From NCBI GenBank assembly GCA_916610825.1, contig OU744451.1, forward strand, positions 18,375,307 through 18,439,306: a DNA stretch of 64,000 nucleotides, given 5' to 3'. A program made the translations under genes and the position numbers. Below, piece by piece: positions 1 to 13,600 of this stretch (its first letter is position 1; every line of letters starts with the position of its first letter). Under the pieces are notes generated by a model that was given only the letters and a program-made list of their open reading frames with translations, made no database searches and was not told the DNA's origin. The stretch comes from Haliclystus octoradiatus. Lineage: Eukaryota; Cnidaria; Staurozoa; Stauromedusae; Haliclystidae.

Positions 1-1682
1 TGTAGATTTTCCAAGCCTGAGGGAAATTCAAAGAGCATTGCCATTGTGGGGAGTGTTCAAGTTAAATAATGCTATATATTCACAAAGCCTGGTTTCTGTA
101 CCATATTAATTGTAGAATAATTATTCAAAATGATAACTATGTAATATACGTATTTATTTTACAATTTTCGTCTGCCTGATGATGCTTTTAGAATAAATCA
201 AAAATGTCCCAAATTACTATGTCTTATTCTTATCGCTGATCAATATAATGATCGAAATCATTGAAGTGAAATACTTATTCAAATATTCAAATATTGAATT
301 AGAAAGTGATTAAAAATACAGCTGATTTTGTCAAATTTAACTGGACTTTAATTTGAAAAAGAGTTAATTGAAAGATTCGTAACACAATTTTTCTAGAAGA
401 ACACATGTAGTCAATTTCAGTTAAGCCTCAGCAAATTTAAGATAAAATAGAAATGTTTTGAAATTTTTCAATAGAAGTCATGTGTCAATGTTGTTTGAAA
501 TATATAACTTTCGATAATTCGTCACCGTCAACGTATTTTAGGGAGTTACTGTGAACTACATGTGATCACCGGGTCAAAAATGTGTAGACGTCAGTAATTT
601 TGTAAACGATCACTCTCTCAGCCTTTAGAGCAATTCGTCAAAATTTCACAGCTCTAATCTATCTTAAAATGACTTGACTCTTGAATAAAAAAGATGTTGA
701 AGAGGGTGCAATACTCCCACAGAAGTTTTACCGCAGAATGCAAAAGTTATACATTTGAAGAGAACCGCAACAAAGTTAAACTCAATAAATAATTGCAATC
801 ATTTTATTATTACATGCACCTGTAAAGACACCAACTATTTCATCATCATAATAGACGAGAGACTGAGAAATCTTGAAGACTATTAAAAGCGGTATTGATA
901 AAGCTTTATTTGTTAACAAAATTGCAAAAATAACTATATGATCTCGAGGCTACATACAAAAACCTTGGGGTCGGTAATCATCAGTCTTATGACCGATATG
1001 ACGTATTCATGTCCAAACAGTCAATACACATGAGTAAAATACGTAATACTCCCGCTTAACGTAATGAATCTAAGGTTATAGATTATTTCAGTGAAAACTC
1101 TCTATTCTATAAAGACCCTCCACTCTCCCATTACGGCTGTGCGAAATAAGATTTTTGGCGCACCGTCACCTGCAATTGGTTACAATGAAACCCAGTGTTT
1201 AGTAATGAGCCGAAAGGAGATGATCATTTCAATCAACGCTATTAGGGTTTAAATTCAAGACCATTGTATCGAATAACGAATATTGATCGTCTACCTTTGG
1301 TTTAAACCGATTAAGTTTAGTCTTCTTGAGTGAAAAATAAGGTTTTGTAAATTTATCATGTTTATAATATACACTGAATAAATGACGAAGGCGTTGATTA
1401 TGATTAATTTAAAAAACGGAATCCAACTAGAATTAATGGCGATAACGATCAATTTTTAAACATACATGAAATGGGCAAAATTTGATTCTGTTCATTCAAA
1501 AATTAAAAATTATTAGTTTTGTTCTGAGATTTTCAAAATTATGATCTTTATCATTGAAAGCTCAATTTCCTAAAATAAAAGTCTTCGTGTTGATACAGAA
1601 TAATCAATCTACAATATATATGATGTTTTTTAATTCCTATAATATAGTATTAATTAGCAACAATAAAGGGTTTTATCATTAC
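1..1682. other. Left-edge stretch, probable last intron of GAS8
   Basis: AT-rich sequence downstream of the last GAS8 exon I can place. I searched the minus strand for the conserved C-terminal continuation (AHNDLLRTYEAKL-like) and did not find it. A good acceptor-like site sits near position 17-18 on the minus strand, but the sequence after it does not resemble the family. No other gene seen. Confidence 0.5.
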
Positions 1683-4600
1683 CTTGCAAACTCTAGCCAA
1701 TTCATATTGTAAATCTTTGATCGCAGTATTCTTTGAATCTAATACATCCTATAAAATACGATAAACAGATACATGATCTACTTTTGCATAAATTTAATAT
1801 GCTAAAGCGGGTGCTAAAGCAATATATAGTTTACTGTAAGATCCGATGGAGCGATAAGAATTATTCGTTAAGCTGCTTCGACTCTATCTTATAAGACTCG
1901 GATGTTAAATGTTCCAGTGTCCACGCCCTGTACAATATTTTCTTACCAACCCGGAGCTATCTGCGGGATAAAGCACCTTCTCGCCCCTCCTTTACTTTCC
2001 AATCTATTAAGAAAAACATGCTCCATTTATAGAACACGTTCTGGTGCTCATAAGTGGAACTATCGTCCCACCAACATGAAAGTTGTTGCCAGTGGAACCA
2101 GTTTTAAGTGTCTCCTCAAGAAGGAGATACATAAGGAGATACATTGTAAATCGTTGACGACTTATTCTATACTTAATCATTCATTTATTTTGTTATTTAG
2201 ATATGTTGACTTCCATGTACTATATACTTTTAATATGTTGTTATTTTGCCATATTTTGCATTAGTCCTGCGAAAAAAGCTTATAGCTTATATCAGGTTTT
2301 GTGAATAAATGATAATGATGATTAGTTACGCGCATGTCATGATTGATAAATCACGCATTCAAGACAATCAGCATTTCCAAAGTGAAGCTATATACTTAAT
2401 ATGATGACAGTGTTTCCTGTTTTAAGAATTTCCTCTTTCCTAATAAAAGAGGAATCTCAATTCAAGAATTGCATTCTTGATTCAAGAATCTCGTTCTTGA
2501 TACAATAATATAGTTTTTGTTTTAAGAAAAATATATTTTTGCTTAGAATTTGTGTTTTTGCTGTGACACATTTCCTGAATTAAATCTTCTTGTATCCCGT
2601 GATAATTCACCATTGTATTTCCACTGTATATCCAATTATTAAATCCTATCAATTGAGCCCTGGCATAACTATTGATTTATTTTCTAAACTTTAAATTCTC
2701 TGACATAATTCCTGTTGAAAAAATTCTTGCAACCAATAGAGTTCATCGCGGTTCAATTACTCAAGTTGATTGTGGGAACCACTGACATGAATATATATAC
2801 TAAATAAAATCAATTGGTTAATTAACCCATAGACTATTATACACAGTACATAATTCTTATTGTATTTGATGTTCTCAGTCAAGGGTGTCTATGCCTAACA
2901 GTGTCTTTATTGAAAACCCTTCAATTCGTCGTTAATATTACATATATAGATAGCACAGTTATAATTTAACTTTATCAATGCAGTTCACATAATTCTATTT
3001 GCGGTTGAATTAGAAAAGTCTATATATGGGCCTAATAACTTAACGGTGTCAGACAGATAAAGCCATTATTCAGAACAATAAAACAGCTTCATGGAAATAT
3101 ATTAAATGTTAAATAAATATTGTTATTTTTTGGGAGTGTAAAACGGTGCATATATATGCGTTTACATCGATCTATATTGTATATTTTTATCTCTATAGAT
3201 GAGTATACGAAGGTTGACGGTTATGAAAAGAGATTCCACAGTTAAGCTCTCCGTCCATATACAATATATAATCTGTAGACTACTTCCCGTGGTTTAACAA
3301 GAAACCATCACATTTGTTTAAATTTGTAACGATTTATGGTGGATTAAAATACTGTAGTATGATAAATTTTCACCAAAACAAATACAGATAGACAATTAGA
3401 CAGAGTTGAATCGTGTTTTATGTTTTATTCTGATGAGGGTGGGAGAGGACTGTTAATAACGACAAAAATATTAGTATCTATGATAATAAGGCTTAATGAT
3501 TAAAGAGGCTACAATCTTATCTACAAGGGGCTAAAGCCTTATACGCTACAAATTAAACCTTCAAGACAATTTGCCAGGCTTGTTGCAAGTGACGTATACT
3601 GAAATCTAATCTGGTTCTATTTTGATAAAATAATTATGAATTAAATTGATAAAAATCCAATAAATAAAAGTTGGGATTGGACAGCGGTTAGAGTCTGGTT
3701 CCATATCGGATCAGAATGCATCGGGACAGTCGTGGAAGATCGAACGCTTTGGATTCTAAACGACGGCAATTGATCGTGAACCATCGTGAGACCATTCCAT
3801 TTGATTCCAAGTTTATGCATCGGATTGTGGTATCATAATACAATGTCATGGCCGCCAGGTTTGAATCCGGATAACTGGATCATCAATGGTTGGCGTCGGA
3901 AAGAAAAGGGCATCGACCAATGAAATGCATGAGAGTGGGCCATCTGATTCCCTTGCTAGGTCAGTATCTAGGTCCATTGCATTATCTATGTCATAAGGTG
4001 TGGTTGGTTTATCCATGTGCGCCCCCCCCCACTCCACCATAGAAGACAAGCCAATGAATTAATGGACTATACCCTATAAAGATTACATAATATATAACAA
4101 CTTCAAAAAAGAAAACTAGTATGTTTCTTATGTTTGAAACACACAGTTGAGTTTGGCAATGACAGTATGCTAGGGAGTCCAACTATTTTACTGGTTGAAT
4201 CCGGGCGACATAATATTTTACCAGTTTTTGACAGAATCCGTTGTTAGCGGTAAATATTTAGCAAGGTTTGGCCGTAAATTACTCACTATCGGTCACTTTT
4301 GGCTTTCAGCTGTTATTGACAGAATACCATATATTAAAGCCGGAACCGTTATCGCGGGAATTTTACTGTAATTATATATCTAATTAAATGCATATACTAT
4401 ACATACGTGGTGTGATTTATTGGATTGAAATATATAATGATTTGTAACTAATGAAGGAGCAGCTCATTTTGAGAACGAGAATGTTGCACCATCAACTGGT
4501 GAATTAGTCTGCACGAAATCTGCACATAGACTACGATCGATCTGATAATAAATATGTATAGTAGAATTAGATAAAGAGGAATTGACAACGGGGTTCTAAA

Positions 4601-7600
4601 TAAAGACAGCTTTAAATATTCTTATCTACATCTTTATTTACTATCAGAACATTTGTAAACTCAAACTGCCCTTGCAAGTTGCCTACCAACGATTAAAAAT
4701 CTGTTCATTGTCAAAATAAATAAAACAGAGTGTATATAAACGGAGAGGAATAAACACAAAAAGTAAACATCTAAGGACTTTACCATCCCCTATGCAAACA
4801 GTTTACAGTGGTTTATTTATTGTCACATGACTGTAAAACACGAACACATATCGAAGACTGACTGCACATGCCTGCACAGTATATACAGAGACCTCAAAAG
4901 TTCGGAAAAAATAATCACAAATATATAAACGCAAACTTATCATAATAGACTGATAAATATAAATAATTACGATGATGATGATGATTAAAATGTATTTCAA
5001 TAGAGACGTGACATGTTTTTACCTGTTGGGAGGAATCTTGCATTTCTATCGTCGGTCTTTTAGTCGGAATTGACGCAAATAGATTAATAAATACGATAAC
5101 AGCTGCGTAAATACATGGCACTATATAGAATGACGATAAGAGGTGCGTTTATTTGCAGACTGCAAATGAGATTGATTCAGATTGAAAACGATGACACGCT
5201 GATATCAAGAGTGAAACCGTCACGTATTCAGTATGTTTTATATTTCATAATTATACAAGCCTATACAGTAGAACTTCCAGTATAGAGATTTCTTAGCAAA
5301 ATTCACCTCGCCAATTGACGTATAATAAATGCGGATCGGATCAGCATATGAAATACAATTTTTGAGGTAATGTCAAAATTTTGAAATATTGCGACTCGCA
5401 AGGAAATCTCTACAATGACCGTAACCACAATGGAATGCTATATACATTGAACTGAATTTATTATTTTAAATAATATAGTTCTGTGTTGATGTTATTGTAC
5501 CAATTAAAAGGGGCGGAACTATCATTACATAGTGGGAGTGTGTTGTGGTGTATAATACATAGTCATAACCATCAACTATCATATGATATCAATGAACTCC
5601 ATAACATATAATAATGTATTTGCATAGTAGCATGAAACCAAACAACAAAAGGATTTTGAATGATACGTAGTACACGACATTTTGATGACGTATTCATATT
5701 TATCTCTTGTGTGATTATTTGGAAATAGAAAAAGGCTAGTAAATTGAACTGGATACGAAAGTAACAGGACGCTTAACAAACATTAAATTATTTGCAGTAA
5801 ATTTATGAAATCAAAACAATGTTTGTATCATTATACCTATATTTTAAAATCTATAATTATTTTATATAAATTGTATCAAAATAAATAACAATTGTGCTTG
5901 TGTAGAAATGAATGGATAAATGAAAGAGTGAGCGAATTCTACTACGATACAAAGTGGTGATATTTTCAGGATCAAAATTCTCGATTTACTGTCAATGAGA
6001 TATATACGTACGTACAATACACAGGACAATGTAGACCTGAGTGCTTATTTGAGTTTAAAAACCTACGTCATGATTTTACAATTATAATTATCAATTATCT
6101 GAGAGAAAGTATCATTTATTGTATGATATCGATAGACTTGATATTACTGTAGTTAAACAGTAGATAAAAGTAGTTACATTATTTTTTGCTCTGAGTTTGC
6201 AATATCCACATCGAATTATTTCTAATTGGTACACTCAAACTTGTTACAACGGCCACCTCTACACAACGGCCATCTACTATCGTGGGGTCATTCCCCGTCA
6301 TTCCAAACCACAATATCTATTAAGTAAATCCTCTACATAAAAACCACCTGTTACTAGCGGTCAATCTCATAAATATGTGTTACAGTAGAAATCGGTTAAT
6401 ATCCCCCTTTTGATGTCCCACCTTGGTTAATATCCCCACATAAGCTGATTCTATTTTCCATTCTCTATATACAAACTCTCATATTCCTGCGCTATTCAAT
6501 ATTCCACTTTTCAGCTGTACCAGAGGGGGGATATTATGCAAGTTCGATTGTAGGCCTATAAACAAGTTTAAGTTTTGTGAAATGTAATTTCAATCTTAAA
6601 ATCCCTTCTGGGTGCTGAGAATGTCATATTCCCGACTATTCTCGTTTTAATGTTGTAATCTTCGTTTATGTGTTGTGGTATTTATTGATATATTTAGTTT
6701 AGAATAATTAGAACAGTTATATTAGACTATAAAGCAGCTTGACTAAGAAAACTTAATCCGTTGGTTAGTCAGAGTTGAAATGTGAACATGATCATATTGT
6801 TGAACAACCTAATAAACGCTTTCTCTTTGAATTTGAATTTCTAACTCGTACCCTCGTAAAAACATTTCAGGAGTTCATGAACAGTTCATGAACGTTAAAT
6901 GGTCTCAATTTTCATGAACTGTTTATGAACTATTAATGAACAGTTTATGAACCATCACGAACAGTTCATGAACTCCTGAACTGTTTTTCTAACTCGTAAG
7001 GTTGCTTCAAAGACACACAATAATATAACACATACTTATGTAGTAGAATCCCATACCTCAAGTTTTCTTGTTACAACTGAAAGAGCTGTTGGATCAAGAT
7101 TGGATGCAGATAACACTTCATTCAACTGTGCTTCCTTAAAATGAGAATCCCAAATAAAAATCAACAATAATCTATATAAACAGAATTTTTTTAACGTTGT
7201 TAAGAATTCCACTATTCTGCTATGATAGTGAGAAACTTAGGTACTCGACACAGATTACGGACTAAAATAGAGATTTTCACGAATCACCAAACCCAGAAAC
7301 AGCGGATCACAAGTCACGAAAATACCTTTCCCCCTCTGCTAAATTATAATCCAGATAAAAATATTATCTATAATTATTTGTTAATTATGACTTAAAACTT
7401 TGAACTGTAGAGGCAAATAGATACCATATCCCTAGCAATTTTGTGTTACATAATTTCGAACTACAAACATTTGATAACTTACTTTCTTTTCCAATGTGTC
7501 TGCCAATGCTGTTAACTTTTTCTCCAGAATTAGATTCTTGAAATTGCTCTTCTGTTGAACTTCATGAATTGCTTTAACAAACTTATTATACAATTCGTCT

Positions 7601-10600
7601 CTTTCTGATTCTGTTTGATCAAAACGCTGGGTCATCACTTCATGTTCCCATTTCAAACGTTTTAATTCATCGTCAAGAACTTTAAGACGGGCTTTGGCAC
7701 CCTAACCAAACGTAAATCAGAAAAAATATACCTCATACTGTCTAGAACGACGAGTCGTTATCAAATTATTTATCTAAGTTCGGACCTGTGAAAACATTGT
7801 GAAGTTTATGAACCAAATTTTCATGAACTGTTCATGAGCGCCTTTTAAACAGTCCATGAGCAGTTCATCAATACCTTATAAACAGCTCACGAACAGTTCA
7901 TGGATATTAAAAGGCCCGATGTTCATGGACTTTTTCATGAACTTTTCAAGAACTTGAAACATTTTCATAAACTTTATACAAATTTTCATGAGCTGTTCAT
8001 GAAAACTTTTAAGCAGTTCATGAACAGTCCATGAACTAGTTCATGAATATAAATTGACCCAATTTTGATGGACTTTTTCATGAGCCGTTCATGAAGATTG
8101 GGCTATTTAGCATTAATGAAATGTTTCCACAGGGAAAAAATATGAAATATTTACTAAAATAGATACATAAATGTACTGAAGGTCTTGAAAAAGACACTAA
8201 TACTATACGGCTAGCTAAGTAGCTTATTAGTAGGTAAAATAAATTTATGAACAGTTAAATTTGATGTGGAATGTGTTCAACCAACAGAATATTAGAATCT
8301 CTGTTCAAATGACTGTGTTTCAAATTACTAAATTCGTCTGTCAAATATCAAAATCTCTATGATAAAGGTAATTTTCCACTAGCATTAATATGAACACTAA
8401 GTTCTGATGAAGCATGATGCTAACAGCAATGGAAAACTAGTTCACGAAAAGTACATGAAAGTTCATGAATGTCAAATGGTCTGATATGGACAATAGAGTC
8501 AATGTCTTGAATATAGTTACCATGAGTGATGCTTTGTCTTTCTCGTAATTAGAAAGCTACAAACAAAAATCATGGACATGAGAACTGAAAAATTGATTTA
8601 TCTGATTTTGGTTGAATTTGTTGAAAAAAACTAAACTATTAAGAATTATAGAACCCCTTTGATCATTAGGCCTTCAAAGCCAATAAAAGTTACCAATAAA
8701 TAAGCCCATGTCATAGTAGACACACAAACAGATACATCTCATTGCCAATGGATTCATAAGTGAATATATTAAACAAGATGTTATTAGCTTTACATGATAC
8801 AATCCATGCAAAAAGCAGTCCAGGAGTTCATGAACGGTTCGTGAACGTTAGATGACCTCAAATTTCCATGAACTGTTCATGAACTTTCCGTGAGGGTTCA
8901 TGAACTGTTCATGAACAGTTTATGAGCAGTTCATGAAAATTGGGGTCATTTAACGTTCATGATCTGTTCATGAACTCCTTTTTACTTTTTTACTATGAAC
9001 TCCTGACATGTTTTTGCAGGGGAATAACGTCACAATGAGAAACTAAATATACAACACACCTGTTTATTTAAGTCTTGAACTTGCTCTCTTGCTTTCTGTA
9101 AGGGCTCAGTCAATCGACGATTATCAGCCAATATTTCATTCATTTGTTTCTCCATTCGCTCTTCTTTCTTTCTCATATCCTCCATTTGCTCCTAATAATA
9201 TCATTATCATTATTGTTTAATTAATTGATAAATTATGTTTCAAATATAGTTTCTGTATAGTATAGTGTATGTAATCCGTTCAAGTGCTGCTTCAGATTCT
9301 TGCTTATCTGCAGCCTCAGCTTTGGACCATTTAATCTGCTTAGTGGTCAAGTCTTTGCTAAACAATTTTCGTGGAAAAGTGAAAATTCAGTCAGAGGAAA
9401 ATCATTGGCAATGTTGACTTGCAATCAAGGGGGGGGGGTTACACCGTTTTGCCTAAGAAAAAGTGATTTGGAGAGCAAGTTCTCTGCAAATAACTTCTTG
9501 AGTTTATGAAAATCATTACAAATCTCACCTTCAAACTATTAATCAAAGCCAAATTATTAAGAGTGATATCATTGTAATAGTTTTTGATATCACTAAATGC
9601 TTTTTCATGACTTTTCATCAGTGTATTGATTTGATTACTTTTCCTCTAAAATGGAATTGAAATTAAATTGATGAATTTATGGAATACCGTTATTTTAAGT
9701 AGTGACATTCACATGTAAGTATATAATTGAAGACACTATCGAATATGCGATGACAACACTGCGTAAACAGTTCATGAAATGAACTGAACTTGTGAATTAG
9801 ATAATTGTTCATAGACTCAACCATTTTCTTTGCAGGGAGATCCTCAATGAAAAAAAGTACAGTGTAATGAGTTCATGAACAGTAAACTAATTCACGAGTT
9901 CATGAAAAGTTCATGAACCTGATCATTTCGTAAACATTTCATGAGCACTTCATGAACATTTCAATGAAATGCATGAACTTTTGTCACAGAGGATCTACTC
10001 TATATAATGTTGGAACGACAGATCGATAGCAAGAGGACGAATAAAAGGCTTAGAAACAAAGCTCAATATCAACCAGCAATACGAGAAAGGTCTTTCACAA
10101 ATAAAGAATGAACTGAGATATAACATTCATGTGATAAAATAAAATTGAAGGAGTGACAAACACCAAGGATTTTCAAACAGTCAGACAAAAGTTGTCGTCG
10201 TTTGCCCAGTGCTTTAACTATAGAAAATTACATAAGATACAAATACATTTCTTAGCCACTACATTTAATCTTGATTCAATCTAAGAAAGAAAAACTACAG
10301 CCATACCTGCTATAACGGTCACCTCTATACAGCGGTCACCTGTCTATAGTGGTCACTCTTGCAATCTCTAAAATAGTATTTTCTATTGAATCAAACCTGT
10401 TTATAAAGGCCACCTGTCTATAGTGGCAAATTTATCTATCTCTGGTAGCTGGCCGTTATATACAGGTTTCACTGTACAGTATATGTGAACTATTTTGTGA
10501 CAGAGAAAGCAATAATTACTCCACTATAGTCAGACATAATGTCTTCATTATTGAATCTTTCAGGCTTCATAATTAGCTGGACAATAAAAACAAGTTTCAT

Positions 10601-13600
10601 AAATGAAACAGCTGATGTAACATATAATTAGACATACTTCCTCAATTTCATGTATTTCAGTTTTACGCCTTAATTCAAGTTCTTCTCTCAAACATTTCAT
10701 CTTGCGTTCGTGTTTTGATTCAAGTTCTGAAATAATCAAACATATAAATTTATTACATTTAAATTATAAGATCAGTGCGACGTGGAGTTTGAGTATTCAT
10801 GAACTCCTTTATGATTTTGGTTCATCAACTTTTCAAGAATTTTGTCATATTTCAGTTCATGAACCAAGATCATGAATTAGTTGAGTTCATGAGCTATGTG
10901 TCGATCAACTTCATGTCCTCATTCGATGAAATCTCAAGTCACAGACAGTTCATGAATTGTTTATGAACATTGTTCAACATAGCATGTCATCACGTCTTAA
11001 ACATACATTACTCTGATAAGATAAATCAATACACTGCCTCATGAATCAAGTTTGACGAATGTTTAATGGGATAGTTTATATGAAAGGTTCATGAACAATA
11101 CATTCTCTCAGAACTTCTAATATCTATTGTTGTCCAGAGGGATGAATAATATTTCTAAAATATCACAAATGTTTTCTGCAATCTGATTGGTCAAAAGAGT
11201 GTGCATGAAATCCTAGGGTGAAACATGGCTCAAAAAACACGAAAAATCGCTAACTTCAAAAAGTTTGGTACTTGATAAAATACAGAAATTATTAATCTAC
11301 GCCTAATCCAATAAATATCTCAATCATGGCAACGATTTACAAAACAATGTAGCTCAAGATGTTTATTCTAATTGAACAATGTGGGAAATGAGCTATCCCT
11401 GCGAAAACAGCTCAGGAGTTCATGAACTATTTCATGAGCGCTAAATGGCCCCAAATTTTCATGAACTGTTCATAAACTGTCTGTGAGGGTTCATGAACAG
11501 TTCTGGAAAATTGGAGCCATGTAACATTCATGAACTGTTCATGAACTGTCTGTGAGGGTTCATGAACAGTTCTGAAAAATTGGAGCCATTTAACGTTCAT
11601 GAACTCCTCAACTGTTTTCGCAGGTGATTGGCTGTGTATAGCATGCAAAATGAAAACACATGAATATATTTACAAGAAACAATTAACCACCAACAATTAT
11701 AGGCAGCTATACACTGAAGCACGGCATTGAAGTAGGTACAATATTATACCACCCCATTATTACCTCTTGCTTGAAGCTCAAAATCCTTTCTCAACTTAGT
11801 GATTTCTTCATCTCTTTTCTGCAGAAAAAGATACTAATATCAACAACAATATGTTGTAAACAGCTCTTAATGTAAATAAACACTAGCGTATCAAACTTTA
11901 TGAATAGTCTGAGTTATTGTTATGCTGTTGTTTGGCTAGAATTATTCAGAAAATTCAAATGTTTACATCGCATCGTATCGTAAGCATCGCAATTTGTACA
12001 GGAGATGTCTGATTTTGATTTACAACTTATTATTCAAGAATTTAATGGTAAAGGCAAAAAGGTTACTTTAACTTTGAAAGGTAAATTTGAGACATGAATA
12101 AAAAGTGTGTTCATTCATTGATATATTAATTAAAACAGAAAGATATTATTGTTATTTAATTTGTGCTAGTTTTTCAGAAATAAGTTATAGGAACAGCGAT
12201 GTGTAATTTGTATCTTTTTATAAAACATGCGCTGATGTAAAGTCGACAGCCCCTTTGTGAAATTTTCGAGACCTTATCTTTTTTTATCCTCTGTTGTTTT
12301 TATTCCTATTGTTCTTTCAAAAATTGCATATTACTGTACGTTAATCCCGTAAAGCGTTATTTTTTTCGGGGTCCCAACGATAACGTACTATGCGATATTG
12401 ACTGTACGTATGAATCTAAATTGCACATAATAGCTATAAATTTTCAAATTGAATCAATTCAGTATATAATATTTTCAATACGATACAACACATGTACAAA
12501 TAATAAGAACTTAATAGATCAACAAACCCTCTTCAAATTCTTGATTATGTCTTCATTTGAGAGTTCTTGTTCTTTTAAATCAACCTGAAATTAAATGTAG
12601 TCGTAGGGCCAATCAAAATTAACCCCTGTATTCTATGGACTATTAGTTAACTTTTCATAAAACACATTATGATAATCATTCTTAAAAATTTTATAAATAG
12701 TTTGATCAAAAGTTCACAGAACTTCCCCTGAGAAAAAAAGCTCATTCAGTTCATGAACGTGAAATTGCCAGAAGTTCATGAACTCATGGATTATTTTCAC
12801 AGAGGTTAAGGGCTTTATTCCTTATGAACATTTCAGTTCATGATAATGGGGCTCTTAAAGCTTTATGAATGTTAGAAAACGTGATGAATAAGTATTTGTG
12901 GTAGCCCCCTGAGAAAAACAGTTCACAAGTTCATCAATAGTTCATGAATGTTAAACGGCCCCAATTTTCATGAACTGTTCATGAACTCATGGATTTTTTT
13001 CACAGCGGTTGGGGGATTTATTCCTTATGAACATTTCGGTTCATGATAATGGGGCTCTTGAAGCTTTATGAATGTTATAAAACGTGATTAAAAATTATTT
13101 GTGGTAGCCCCCTGCGAAAAACAGTTCATAAGTTCATGAACAGTTCATGAATGTTAAACGGCCCCAATTTTGTTGTTGTTGTTGTTGGATTTATCATTTA
13201 TCCACAAACCGGGTAAGCTTGCAGTTTCTTTCCACCGGGGTGGTTGGTGAATTTGTTAGTATCTTGAAGCTTGTGTGCGTTTAATAGCCGGATGCCTTCC
13301 TGACGCAAACCTATAGTGCTCCAGACAGGATTGAACCCAAGACCCTGTGGGCCCGTGGTCCAACGCCCTAGCCACTATACCAAGGTCGAACTGTTCATGA
13401 ACTCATTGATTTTTTCCACAGGGGTTAAGGGCTTTATTCCTTATGAACATTTCGGTTCATGATAATGGGGCTCTTAAAGCTTTATGAATGTTATAAAACG
13501 TGATGAATAAGTATCTGTGGTAGCCCCATGCAAAAAACAGTTCATGGACAGTTCATGAATGTTAAATGGCCCCAATTTTTATGAACTCTTCATGAACTCC

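Noticed and set aside
1..60. Terminal GAS8 exon at the left edge (minus strand)
   Set aside because: A good acceptor exists, but the reading (AWKIY) does not match the conserved continuation after VCK.
3846..4049. 67-codon minus-strand frame in a GC-richer patch
   Set aside because: No recognisable domain and no splice partners; may be a transposon remnant.
13320..13387. A functional tRNA gene
   Set aside because: A and B boxes are present, but the acceptor stem does not close and the sequence continues into a SINE body with a CAA tail.
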